Under the pieces are notes generated by a model that searched no databases, had not been told where the DNA came from, and was given only the letters and a program-made list of their open reading frames with translations. Source: Streptoalloteichus tenebrarius (GTDB taxonomy: Bacteria; Actinomycetota; Actinomycetes; Mycobacteriales; Pseudonocardiaceae). From it: 64,000 nt of DNA. Each line of letters begins with the position of its first letter. Within the stretch, counting starts at the first letter, position 1. Positions 8,854 through 16,651 of this stretch are shown here, piece after piece. Location of the stretch: NCBI RefSeq assembly GCF_024171885.1, contig NZ_JAMTCP010000005.1, forward strand, positions 213,755 through 277,754, written 5' to 3'. Made by a program: the position numbers and the translations under genes.

Positions 8854-9021
8854 ATGTCGTTGGGGGAGATGTTCGAGCCGGCGTCGCGGTTCCTGCGGGA
8901 CCAACGCGAGTGGGTCCAGTTCCACCGGCGGGAGCAGAAGGAGGCCGGCGACGGCCCCCTGGACCTGGACTCCGGCGTCGTCCGACTGGCTCGACCCTCC
9001 GGCGACGACACCACCGACTGA
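8854..9021 (+). CDS. small DUF6191-like protein
   Basis: A 55-residue protein beginning MSLGEMFEPASRFLRDQRE and ending in an acidic tail (SGDDTTD). The LxxMFxPxxRxxxxE start, the mid-protein GPLDLDSGVVRL block and the length match the DUF6191 family of small actinobacterial proteins. No function is known. The coding region is supported by strong third-position GC and by the leaderless promoter box just upstream. Confidence 0.6.
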   Translation: MSLGEMFEPASRFLRDQREWVQFHRREQKEAGDGPLDLDSGVVRLARPSGDDTTD

Positions 9022-9079
9022 CGCCGGTCAGGCCGGCCGCGTCGCCGCCCGGTCCCCGCGAGGGACACGCCGGCGCGGC

Positions 9080-10396
9080 TCAGGGCGTCGACGGTGACGG
9101 CGGGGTGAGGACGTCCGCCGGCGCGTGGCAGCGCACGGGCAGCGTGCGCACCCCGTGGATCAGCCTGGTGGGCCGGGGGAGCGGCTCGCCGGCCAGTTCG
9201 AGCCGGGGGAAGCGCTGGAACAGCTCCCGCAGCGCCACGGCCCCCTCCAACCGCGCCAGGCCCGCCCCGAGGCAGTAGTGGACGCCGCCGGAGAACGACA
9301 GGTGCTCCCTGGCGTTCGCCCTGGCGATGTCGAACCGCTCGGGGTCGTCGAACACGGCCGGGTCGCGGTTGGCCCCGCTGAGCAGCACCAGCACCGGCTC
9401 GTCCCTGCGCAGCCTGGCGCCCTCGAACACCATGTCCTCGCGGACGATCCTGCCGGTGAACTGCACCGGCGAGTCGTGCCGCAGCACCTCCTCGACCAGG
9501 TTCTCCGCCAGCCCCGGATCGGCGAGGAACCGCCGCAGCGCGTCGGGGTGCGACAGCAGGGCCAGCACGCCGTTGCCGATCAGGTTCACGGTGGTCTCGA
9601 ACCCGGCGACCAGCAGCAGTTCGGTGGTCGCCAGCAGGTCCTCGGTCGTGACGTCGTCGTCGGGTCCCGTCGAGCGCACGACCTCGCTGACCACGTCCTC
9701 GCCGGGGTGCCGCCGCCGGAAGTCCATGAGCTCCCGGAAGAACGCGTCCATCTCGACCATCGTGGCGTGCAGCCGGTCCATCTCGCGCACGGTGAACAGG
9801 CCGTCCAGCGTGCCGGCGAGGACCTCCCCCCACGTGGCGAACCGCGCGTGCTCCGGCGTGGGGACGCCGAGCAGGTCGCAGATCACCTCCACGGGCACGG
9901 CGGTCGCGAAATCGGCCATGAGGTCGACGGGACGCGCGGTGTCCAGCTCGTCCAGCCGACGTCGCACGATCGCCTCGACGCGGTCGGTCCTGGCGCGCAG
10001 CGCCCTCGGGGTGAACCACGGGGCGACCAGTCGGCGCAGCCGGGTGTGCCGGGGTGGGTCCAGCGACAGGAACGAGTCGTTGATCGGGTGGACCAGGGTC
10101 CCCCCGCCAACCTTGGGCTGGGGGAGGAGCGCCCTGCTGTCCCCGGCGAAGGGCACCACGCCGAACCTCGGGTCGCGCAGGATCTGGCTGGCCACGGAGT
10201 GGCGGGCCGTCGCCCACGCGCCCAGCCGGCTGCGCACGAGCGGCCCGCCGAGCCGGACGCGGCGGTAGGCGTCGAGCAGCGGGCCGCCGTCCGGGGAGAT
10301 CACCCTGGCCAGCGGGTCGCCGAGCAGGGAGTGCGCGCGGAGCACCGTCCTGGTCGTCAGCAACGACAGCGTCGCGCGCAGCCTCGCGCCCGGCAT
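9080..10396 (-). CDS. cytochrome P450
   Basis: A 438-residue soluble bacterial P450. The I-helix oxygen-binding motif is LLLVAGFETTVN, the K-helix ExxR is in EEVLRHDSPVQFTGR, and the haem ligand loop is FSGGVHYCLGAGLARLEG with the invariant Cys. These are typical of the CYP107-like actinomycete group, but substrate and family number cannot be told from sequence alone. The ATG at 10396 has GGAGGGAG about nine bases upstream, which decides the start. No ferredoxin or biosynthetic genes are adjacent, so electrons must come from elsewhere in the genome. Confidence 0.95.
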   Translation of the reverse strand: MPGARLRATLSLLTTRTVLRAHSLLGDPLARVISPDGGPLLDAYRRVRLGGPLVRSRLGAWATARHSVASQILRDPRFGVVPFAGDSRALLPQPKVGGGTLVHPINDSFLSLDPPRHTRLRRLVAPWFTPRALRARTDRVEAIVRRRLDELDTARPVDLMADFATAVPVEVICDLLGVPTPEHARFATWGEVLAGTLDGLFTVREMDRLHATMVEMDAFFRELMDFRRRHPGEDVVSEVVRSTGPDDDVTTEDLLATTELLLVAGFETTVNLIGNGVLALLSHPDALRRFLADPGLAENLVEEVLRHDSPVQFTGRIVREDMVFEGARLRRDEPVLVLLSGANRDPAVFDDPERFDIARANAREHLSFSGGVHYCLGAGLARLEGAVALRELFQRFPRLELAGEPLPRPTRLIHGVRTLPVRCHAPADVLTPPSPSTP

Positions 10397-10606
10397 GGCG
10401 TCTCCCTCCGGTGGCCGGCCGTCCCGGCGGCGATGGTCGGTGTCCTGGTGGTTCGGGGTCCTGGTGGCTCTGGGTCCTGGTGGTCGGCGTCCTGATGATC
10501 GCCCGACCTGGTCCCGTCCCCACGATGGCCGCCGGGGGTAAACGCCGTAAAGGGCTGGACGGGTGAGCCAAGAGGTCGACGACCGGCGGCGCGCGCGGGG
10601 CCTGGG

Positions 10607-10612
10607 TACGGT
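10607..10612 (+). promoter_or_regulatory. leaderless -10 box TACGGT
   Basis: TACGGT lies seven bases before the ATG at 10620, in an otherwise Shine-Dalgarno-free context. This favours ATG 10620 over the upstream in-frame GTG at 10563. Confidence 0.5.
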
Positions 10613-10619
10613 CGAAACC

Positions 10620-10829
10620 ATGGCGGGAGAACTCGAACGGATGGTCCGGCCCAGGGACGGGCGCTGGATCGGCGGTGTCTGCCTGGGCATCGCCAGGAGG
10701 TTCGGCTGGAAACCCGGGCTCGTGCGGCTGGCGTTCGTCGTCTCCTGCGCGCTGCCGGGCCCGCAGGTGCTGATCTACCTCCTGCTCTGGCTGATCATGC
10801 CGGACGAACGCCGCGTGGCCCGTCCCTGA
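10620..10829 (+). CDS. PspC domain protein
   Basis: A 69-residue PspC-domain protein: GRWIGGVCLGIARRFGWKPG is the family start, followed by one hydrophobic segment (LVRLAFVVSCALPGPQVLIY) and the closing LLLWLIMPDE. Stand-alone PspC proteins of this size sit in the membrane and are associated with envelope stress in other bacteria. An upstream in-frame GTG at 10563 would add 19 arginine-rich residues. The leaderless -10 box supports the shorter form. Confidence 0.85.
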   Translation: MAGELERMVRPRDGRWIGGVCLGIARRFGWKPGLVRLAFVVSCALPGPQVLIYLLLWLIMPDERRVARP

Positions 10830-10932
10830 GCCGTCGGCGGGCGTCTCGGCGCCCGTCCCTGACCGTCGCCCTGGCGGGTGGTCCCCGCCGACGCGGCGTC
10901 CATGATCCACCGACGGCCGCCCCGCCCGGTCC

Positions 10933-10938
10933 TAGCCT
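10933..10938 (+). promoter_or_regulatory. leaderless -10 box TAGCCT
   Basis: TAGCCT is followed by six bases and the GTG at 10945. There is no ribosome-binding site, so the SDR transcript is probably leaderless. Confidence 0.5.
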
Positions 10939-10944
10939 GGCGCG

Positions 10945-11799
10945 GTGGCCGTTCCCCCACCTCCGTCCCCCGACCCGACGCGGGGGATCCCCCTGCGGGA
11001 CCGCAGGATCCTCGTCACCGGCGCGTCCTCCGGCATCGGCGAGGCGGTGGCCAGAGCCGCCGCGGCGGCCGGCGCGCGGGTGGCCCTGCTCGCCAGGCGG
11101 GCCGACCGGCTGGCCGCGCTCGCCGAGGAGATCGGCGGCGTTCCGGTCGCGGCCGACGTCACCGACCACGCGGCGGCCGTCGCCGCGGTCGCCAGGGCGG
11201 CCGGGGAGCTGGGCGGGCTGGACGCCCTGGTCAACTCGGCCGGCGTCACGCGGCCCGGCCTGCTCTCGGACACCGACCCCGCCGCGTGGCGGAGGTTGTT
11301 CGACGTCAACGTGATCGGGTTGCTCGCGGTCACCAAGGCGGCGCTGCCGCACCTGCTCGCCGCGGAGGCGCCGTCCGTGGTCAACGTGTCGTCGATGTCG
11401 GGCCGACGGGTGGCCGGGCCGTCCAGCGGGGTCTACGCCGCCACCAAGTTCGCCGTCCACGCGCTGGGCGAGGCGTTGCGGATGGAGTGCCAGCCCCGGG
11501 GCCTGCGGGTCACCACGGTCGCGCCGGGGTTCGTGCGGACCGCGATCGCCGTCGCCGCCGGCGGCGACGCCGACAGCGACAGCGACGGCGGCAGCGATGG
11601 CGGCAGCGATGGCGGCAGCGGCAAGGGGTTCCGGGAGCAGCTCGCCGCCCGGCTGGCGGAGGAGGGCATGGACCCCGCCGAGATCGCCAGGGCGGTGCTG
11701 CACGTCCTCACGTCGCCGCCGGAGGTCACGGTCGTGGAGTACGCGGTGATGCCCACCGCCCAGCGCGACCACGGCTTCCTGGAGCGGGAGAACGGCTGA
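10945..11799 (+). CDS. SDR-family oxidoreductase with Asp/Ser/Gly insertion
   Basis: A 284-residue classical short-chain dehydrogenase. The cofactor motif is VTGASSGIGEAVA, the second glycine/asparagine block is VNSAGVT, and the catalytic triad is read from NVSSMSG (Ser) and YAATKFAVHALG (Tyr, Lys). Family-typical VAPGFVRT follows. Between residues about 209 and 227 it has a low-complexity run of Asp, Ser and Gly made by a 12-bp DNA repeat, placed in the flexible substrate loop where most relatives have a short alpha segment. Whether this copy is active is open. The substrate is unknown. Confidence 0.88.
   Translation: MAVPPPPSPDPTRGIPLRDRRILVTGASSGIGEAVARAAAAAGARVALLARRADRLAALAEEIGGVPVAADVTDHAAAVAAVARAAGELGGLDALVNSAGVTRPGLLSDTDPAAWRRLFDVNVIGLLAVTKAALPHLLAAEAPSVVNVSSMSGRRVAGPSSGVYAATKFAVHALGEALRMECQPRGLRVTTVAPGFVRTAIAVAAGGDADSDSDGGSDGGSDGGSGKGFREQLAARLAEEGMDPAEIARAVLHVLTSPPEVTVVEYAVMPTAQRDHGFLERENG
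11573..11621 (+). repeat. 12-bp in-frame coding repeat
   Basis: Units of the form GGCGGCAGCGAT follow two GACAGC units, giving repeated Asp-Ser and Gly-Gly-Ser-Asp in the SDR protein. It is an in-frame expansion, so it may vary in length between strains. Confidence 0.7.
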
Positions 11800-11805
11800 C
11801 CCGGG

Positions 11806-12735
11806 TCACGCCCCGACGCCGTCGAGGCCGCGGACCTCGACGCCGGACAGGAACCGACGGCGGGCCTGGTCGTCGAAGCCCCCCGCCGCCGGGTGCAGGA
11901 CGGCCGCCGCCGAGAGGGCGACGGCCTCGCGCAGCGTCGCGGGCCAGTCGAGGCCGTCGCGGAGGCCGACCGCCAGCGCGGCCACGCACGCGTCCCCCGC
12001 GCCCGTCGGGTTGCCCGCGACGCGCTCCGGCGGGCTGGCGCGCCATGCGCCCTGGTCGGACACGACGAGCATGCCTTCCGCGCCGAGCGAGGCCACCACG
12101 GCGCGGGCGCCGGCGTCGCGGAGCAGCGCCGCACCGGCCTCCGGCTCGGGGCGTCCCGTCGTCCGCCGCAGCTCGTCCGCGTTGGGCTTGACCACGTCGG
12201 GGCGGGAGCGGACGGCCAGGCGCAGCGGCTCGCCCTCGGCGTCGACGATCGTGCGGGCGCCGTGCTCGGCGGCGAGCCGGGTCAGCTCCGCGTAGGCGTC
12301 GGCGGGCACGCCAGGGGGGAGGCTGCCCGACAGCACGACCACCGCCGCGTCCCTGGCCAGGGTGGCGAAGCGGGACAGGAACCGGTGCCAGTCCTCGGCG
12401 TCGACGTGCGGCCCGGGCTCGTTGAACACCGTGGCGTCGCCGTCGGCGGCCGAGACGACGGTGACCGTGCGCCGCGACTCGCCCGGCAGGTCCACGAGGG
12501 CGTCGACGAGGTCGGCGCGGGCGAGGTCGTCGTGGATCGCGCCGCCGGTCGGCCCCCCGGCGAACCCGGTCACCACGGCCGGGTGGCCCAGTGCCTGGAG
12601 CACCCTGGCGACGTTGACGCCCTTGCCGCCCGCCCGGTGCCGGACCTCGCGCACGCGGTGCGAGGCGTGGGGCACCAGGCGGTCCACGTCGTAGGTCGTG
12701 TCGAGCGCGGCGTTGAGCGTGACGGTGAGGATCAC
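11806..12735 (-). CDS. PfkB-type 1-phosphofructokinase / hexose-phosphate kinase
   Basis: A 309-residue ribokinase-like sugar-phosphate kinase. The PfkB N-terminal motif is AGGKGVNVARVLQALG, and the C-terminal ATP/anion-hole motif GNPTGAGDACVAA contains the catalytic aspartate. LNAALDTTY at the N-terminus fits the 1-phosphofructokinase / tagatose-6-phosphate kinase branch. The GTG at 12735 has AGGAG ten bases upstream. No PTS permease or FruR gene is adjacent, so the physiological sugar is uncertain. The upstream region holds three tandem octamers over the promoter, which suggests repression by a DeoR-type regulator. Confidence 0.88.
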   Translation of the reverse strand: MILTVTLNAALDTTYDVDRLVPHASHRVREVRHRAGGKGVNVARVLQALGHPAVVTGFAGGPTGGAIHDDLARADLVDALVDLPGESRRTVTVVSAADGDATVFNEPGPHVDAEDWHRFLSRFATLARDAAVVVLSGSLPPGVPADAYAELTRLAAEHGARTIVDAEGEPLRLAVRSRPDVVKPNADELRRTTGRPEPEAGAALLRDAGARAVVASLGAEGMLVVSDQGAWRASPPERVAGNPTGAGDACVAALAVGLRDGLDWPATLREAVALSAAAVLHPAAGGFDDQARRRFLSGVEVRGLDGVGA

Positions 12736-12795
12736 GGGGGCTCCTGGGGTGCGACGCGGGATGACAGGAGACAGGCGGGAGCTGCTTACTTCTGC

Positions 12796-12838
12796 ATCCT
12801 AGTGCGATGTTTCACGCACATTCACGCATCTTCACGCA
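12796..12838 (-). promoter_or_regulatory. pfkB promoter with triple 10-bp-phased operator
   Basis: On the minus strand a perfect -10 box TAGGAT lies at 12796-12801. Upstream of it, over the -35 position, three copies of TGCGTGAA stand exactly 10 bp apart (12811-12838). One-turn spacing of direct repeats is typical of DeoR-family operators. The two distal repeats overlap the last codons of the MFS gene. Confidence 0.6.
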
Positions 12839-14156
12839 CGTAGACCGGAGACGGACCCCGCGCGGCGGAACCGACCCTGGCCAGGAACCAGCCGACCGCC
12901 GTGGCGACCACCTGGGCGACCGCCACGACGACCAACGTGGTCGTGGTGCCCAGCTCAGGCACCAGACGCGCGCCGAGCGCGGCTCCCAGCGCGTACGCGC
13001 CGATCTTCAGGCTGGCTCCGGTGGTGAACACCTGCGCGGCCATCGCCGGCGGGGTGTAGCGCTGCCGCGCGGTGATCACCGCCGGCAGGGTCGGGCCCTC
13101 GACGAGCCCGGCCAGCAGGGCGGCCCCCAGCAGCACCGGCAGGGACGGCGCGAGCGGCCACAGCAGCAGGGCCAGCCCGTAGGCGGCCGTGCTCACGAAC
13201 ACGACGTTCTCCGGCCGCCGCGCGGCCAGGTGGCGGGCGAGCAGGAGGGTGCTCGCCGCGCACCCGACCTCCAGCACCGCCCACACCCAGCCAGCGGTCC
13301 CCTTCTCCACGCCCAACCGTTCCACGTGCAGGGGAATGGCCAGGGCCAACAGGCCGGTGGAGCCGAAACCCACCGCTGTCGTGACAGTGGCCCCCAACAG
13401 GGGCGGAGTGCGCAGCAGATGACGGGTTCCCGCGACAACCGACGCGAGAAGTCGGGGCTGGTCCACGGCAACCGTCGCGTTGTCGCCGGCGCCGCCATGG
13501 GTGTCTCTCCGCGATCCCGACGTTTTCTTGGGCGGGGCCGAAGGCGGGGCCGTTGTCGGGGTGGATGTGGGGGCGCCGCGTGCCGGAACGCCATTGCCGA
13601 GAAACGCGGTGCCCACCAGTCCGGCCACCGCGCACAGCCCGCTCACCGTCATCGCGCTGCCCGAACCGGCGGTGGCCGCGAGCGTGCCGGCCAGGGCGGG
13701 GCCGACGATCGCCGCCGCGTTGAATGTCGCGGCGTCCCACGCGGTGACCACGGCGAGCGGCCGCCGCCGGGGGAGCGCGGGCACCAGGCTGCTGAACCCG
13801 CCGCTGGTCATGGGCGAGGCCGCGCCGGCGAGCACGGCCAGGGCGAACGACGCGGGCGCGCTCCGGCCGGCCCACGCCAGCAGGCCGAGCGCGGCGACGG
13901 CGAGCAGCACCTGGTTGGCGGCGAGGACGAGCCGCACGTGGCGGGTGCGGTCCAGCCACGCGCCCAGCACCGGGCCGGAGACGACGGCGGGCAGGGTGTA
14001 GGCGGCGACCGTCGCCCCCGCGAGGCCGGGTCCCCCTCCCCGGTCGAGCACCAGCCACACCACCGCCAACGGCAGCATCTCGCCGGCGAGCCGGGTGAGC
14101 GTGGCGGCGAGCAGGTACGCGGGGACGGCGCTCCTCCGCGGTTCGTCCGTTGGCAC
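12822..14156 (-). CDS. MFS transporter
   Basis: A 444-residue major-facilitator protein with 11-12 predicted membrane helices and an unusually long, Thr/Pro-rich central loop (about residues 180-225, PTSTPTTAPPSAPPKKTSG). No drug-specific motif can be assigned. The GTG at 14156 follows GAGGAGG with six-base spacing. It diverges from a TetR regulator at 14382, the usual layout of a regulator-controlled efflux pump. The 3' end carries the distal operator repeats of the downstream sugar kinase. Confidence 0.85.
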   Translation of the reverse strand: MPTDEPRRSAVPAYLLAATLTRLAGEMLPLAVVWLVLDRGGGPGLAGATVAAYTLPAVVSGPVLGAWLDRTRHVRLVLAANQVLLAVAALGLLAWAGRSAPASFALAVLAGAASPMTSGGFSSLVPALPRRRPLAVVTAWDAATFNAAAIVGPALAGTLAATAGSGSAMTVSGLCAVAGLVGTAFLGNGVPARGAPTSTPTTAPPSAPPKKTSGSRRDTHGGAGDNATVAVDQPRLLASVVAGTRHLLRTPPLLGATVTTAVGFGSTGLLALAIPLHVERLGVEKGTAGWVWAVLEVGCAASTLLLARHLAARRPENVVFVSTAAYGLALLLWPLAPSLPVLLGAALLAGLVEGPTLPAVITARQRYTPPAMAAQVFTTGASLKIGAYALGAALGARLVPELGTTTTLVVVAVAQVVATAVGWFLARVGSAARGPSPVYVREDA

Positions 14157-14304
14157 GCGGGACCTCCTCGGCGTGTTCCGGTCGCGGGGATGGCGGGCGG
14201 CGGGCCCCGCCGACGCTTCCCCCTCCAATATGTGGGATTCGTGTCGCGGCAAAGAGTTTTCGGTGTTTCGTCCGCGTTGGGCCGTTCTTCGGCGCATCTC
14301 GGAG

Positions 14305-14322
14305 GCGCGCTCCGGAACGCGC
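14305..14322. promoter_or_regulatory. near-perfect 18-bp palindrome in the MFS/TetR gap
   Basis: GCGCG-C-TCCGGA-A-CGCGC reads the same on both strands apart from one base pair. It sits in the 225-bp divergent spacer, 60 bp from the TetR start, and is a good candidate for the TetR operator. Confidence 0.5.
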
Positions 14323-14367
14323 GACGCGGCCGGGAATTCAGTCCACGTCGAAAGGCGGCGACCGCCG

Positions 14368-14373
14368 TACGAT
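14368..14373 (+). promoter_or_regulatory. leaderless -10 box TACGAT
   Basis: TACGAT followed by eight bases and the ATG at 14382, with no Shine-Dalgarno sequence. Confidence 0.5.
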
Positions 14374-14381
14374 AACGCGCG

Positions 14382-15017
14382 ATGACCGAGCAGCGAGGGC
14401 TTCGCGAACGGAAGAAGAACAGGACCCGTCGCGCGCTGGCCGACGCCGCCCTGCGGTTGTTCGTCGAGCGCGGATTCCACGCCACCACGGTCGCCGACAT
14501 CGCGGCGGCCGCCGATGTCTCCCCCCGCACGTTCTTCGGCCATTTCCGCGCCAAGGAGGACGTGGCGTTCGTTCCCACCGAGGAACGCCTGGAGTCGTTC
14601 CTCGACGGGCTGCGCGCCGCCCCGCAGGGCGCCCCGCTGCTGGACCAGCTCAGGACCGCCGTCAGGGAGGTGGTCAGCGAGACGCTCCTCGCGCGCGGCG
14701 AGCGCGAGCGGCTCCGGCTGCGGATGATCTTCTCGGTGCCCGAGGTGCGGGCGAAGTCGCTCGTCCGGCTGGCCGAGGTCCAGTCCGAGGTGGTCGCCGT
14801 GATCACCGCCCGGCTCCGGCCCGGCGTCGACGAGGCCGTGGTGACCGCCGCGGTGGGGTCCCTGGTGGGCTCGCTGGTCGCGGTGGTGGCCCGCTGGCTG
14901 CGCTCGGACGGGAGCGGCGACCTGCTCGCAGAGCTGGACCGGGCGTTCGACCTGGTCGCCGAGGGGGTGGCGTCCGTGCCGGGTCTGGGAACGCCGTTGC
15001 CGGACACCGCCGCCTGA
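14382..15017 (+). CDS. TetR-family transcriptional regulator
   Basis: A 211-residue TetR repressor. The N-terminal DNA-binding domain (about 8-55) shows KNRTRRALADAALRLFVERG and TTVADIAAAADVSPRTFFGH, the helix-turn-helix. The ligand domain resembles the MftR C-terminal type with LRMIFSVPEVRAKSLVRLAEVQ. It is divergent from the MFS exporter at 12822-14156 and probably controls it and itself through the palindrome at 14305-14322. The ligand is unknown. Confidence 0.9.
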   Translation: MTEQRGLRERKKNRTRRALADAALRLFVERGFHATTVADIAAAADVSPRTFFGHFRAKEDVAFVPTEERLESFLDGLRAAPQGAPLLDQLRTAVREVVSETLLARGERERLRLRMIFSVPEVRAKSLVRLAEVQSEVVAVITARLRPGVDEAVVTAAVGSLVGSLVAVVARWLRSDGSGDLLAELDRAFDLVAEGVASVPGLGTPLPDTAA

Positions 15018-15102
15018 CGCGCGCGACTCCTCCGGAGCCCCACGCTCGGAGCCCCCGCGCTCTCCGAGCGGAACTCGTGGCGGGGGTGTCCCTCTGTGTT
15101 CG

Positions 15103-15641
15103 TCAAGCCGCAGTCGGGGCGGAGACAGGTTCGGGGTGCCGGTAGTAGGCCTTGTCGCGGAGCATCGCGAACAAAACGTCGCAGTGGCGGCGGGCCAGGC
15201 AGATCAGTGCGGCGTTGTGCTTCGTGCCCTCGGCTCGCTTCCGGTCGTGGTAGCCCTGCTGGTGGGGTCGGACAGCGCGGCGAACGCGGCCAGGAAGAAG
15301 GCGCGTTCGAGCTTGCGGTTGCCGGTGCGGGCCGGGTGTTCGCCCTTGGTCGAGGAACCGCAGGTGCGGGTGACCGGGGCGATGCACGCGTAGGCGGCCG
15401 GGTGAGCGGAGAAGGCGAACGCCGAGGCGTCGCCGATCTGGCAGCAGGATGCGGGCGGCCCTGACCCCGATGCCGGGCATCGAGGTCAGGAACCCGGCAG
15501 GAGGGTGCGCGTCAAGGATCTCCTCGACCTCGGTGGCAGTGGCCCGTCGTGCGGTCGTTTCCCGGTGGGGTCCAGGCCGACGGTGTGATGCTCGCCCGTG
15601 CCGACGTCCGGGCCGAGGAAGACCTGGTCACCGCTGGTCAT
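15103..15641 (-). mobile_element. degenerate IS110-family transposase
   Basis: Reading leftward from an ATG at 15641, VFLGPDVGTGEHHTVGLDP gives the start of the DEDD domain. A large deletion then jumps to LTSMPGIGVRAARILL of the transposase_20 domain. After a frameshift the reading is IGDASAFAFSAHPAAYACIA and RTGNRKLERAFFLAAFAAL; after a second frameshift YHDRKRAEGTKHNAALICLA and RHCDVLFAMLRDKAYY run to the stop at 15103. All catalytic blocks of the middle are missing. It cannot encode an active enzyme. No terminal inverted repeats are expected for IS110, and none were seen. Confidence 0.8.
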
Positions 15642-15790
15642 CTACTGACGCCGTTCGTTTGTCGCGGGTGGTCACCCAGGTCGGGCATCGATGGCCGGCA
15701 CCCCCCGTGACGACGAGCCCTGCCCGGGTGAGCGGCCGTCGTCCCTAGAAGGTGACTGGGGGCTGGCAGGACGCCTCGCGCCGCCGTCGC

Positions 15791-16396
15791 TCAGTCGTGG
15801 ACGGCGCCGGTCCTGCGGTGCCGCCGCACGCTCTCCTCGACCAGGTCCAGCACCGGCTCCAGGTCGTCGGCGGGCAGCCCCATGGCCAGGTGGGACACCA
15901 GGCCCTCCAGCACCAGCTCCAGGAACGCGGTCAGCACGGTGACGTCGACGTCGTCGCGCAGCTTGCCCGCCTCGCGCTGCCGTTGCAGACGGGCGTGCGT
16001 GGCGGCGGTGAGCTGCTCGGAGCGCTGGGCCCAGCGGGCGCGGAAGTCCGGGTCGGTGCGCAGGCGCCGGGAGACCTCCAGGCGCGTGCCCAGCCACTCG
16101 GCCGGGTGCTCGCCCACGGTGTCGACCCGCTCGGCGAGCAGGTTCCGCATCACCTGGACCAGTCCCTGCTCGGCCACCACGTCGGCCATCCGGCGCGCGT
16201 CGTCCTCGGCCAGCGCGAGGAACAACGTCTCCTTGTCCCGGAAGTGGTGGAAGATCGCCCCACGGGAGAGCCCGGTCGCCTCCTCCAGCCGGCGCACCGT
16301 GGCACCCTCGTAGCCGAAGCGCGCGAAACAGGACCGTGCGCCGTCGAGAATCTGGCGACGACGCGCGTCGAGGTGGTCCTGACTCACCCTGGGCAC
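15791..16396 (-). CDS. acnR: AcnR-like TetR repressor of aconitase
   Basis: A 201-residue TetR regulator starting PRVSQDHLDARRRQILDGAR, then CFARFGYEGATVRRLEEATG and LSRGAIFHHFRDKETLF. The N-terminal third is close to mycobacterial and corynebacterial AcnR, the iron- and citrate-responsive repressor of aconitase that normally sits directly beside acn. Here the egtABCD operon and a Ddn-like gene separate it from acnA (22339-25092). The GTG at 16396 was chosen because family members begin with the PRVS sequence; no clear Shine-Dalgarno is visible. A palindrome CGTACGTACG lies 40 bp upstream and might serve autoregulation. Confidence 0.75.
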   Translation of the reverse strand: MPRVSQDHLDARRRQILDGARSCFARFGYEGATVRRLEEATGLSRGAIFHHFRDKETLFLALAEDDARRMADVVAEQGLVQVMRNLLAERVDTVGEHPAEWLGTRLEVSRRLRTDPDFRARWAQRSEQLTAATHARLQRQREAGKLRDDVDVTVLTAFLELVLEGLVSHLAMGLPADDLEPVLDLVEESVRRHRRTGAVHD

Positions 16397-16651
16397 GCCG
16401 ACGATCGTGTCAGTCCGGGGATGCCGACGCAATCCGTACGTACGTCTTGGGCTTCTCGTCTCAGTTCCCCGCGCCGGCTTTCCGGGAACGCACCCCCTGT
16501 GGGTGTGTCGCTCGATCTGCGGGATCGGAGAAGGAAGCCGATGCTGGTAGCGAACGAACGACCCTACAACCCCTGTCGCTCATCACCGATGGGTGCGAAA
16601 GAACCCCGGGTTGTGTAGCTTCAACGCCAGGCGATTACAGGGGGTGGCGCT

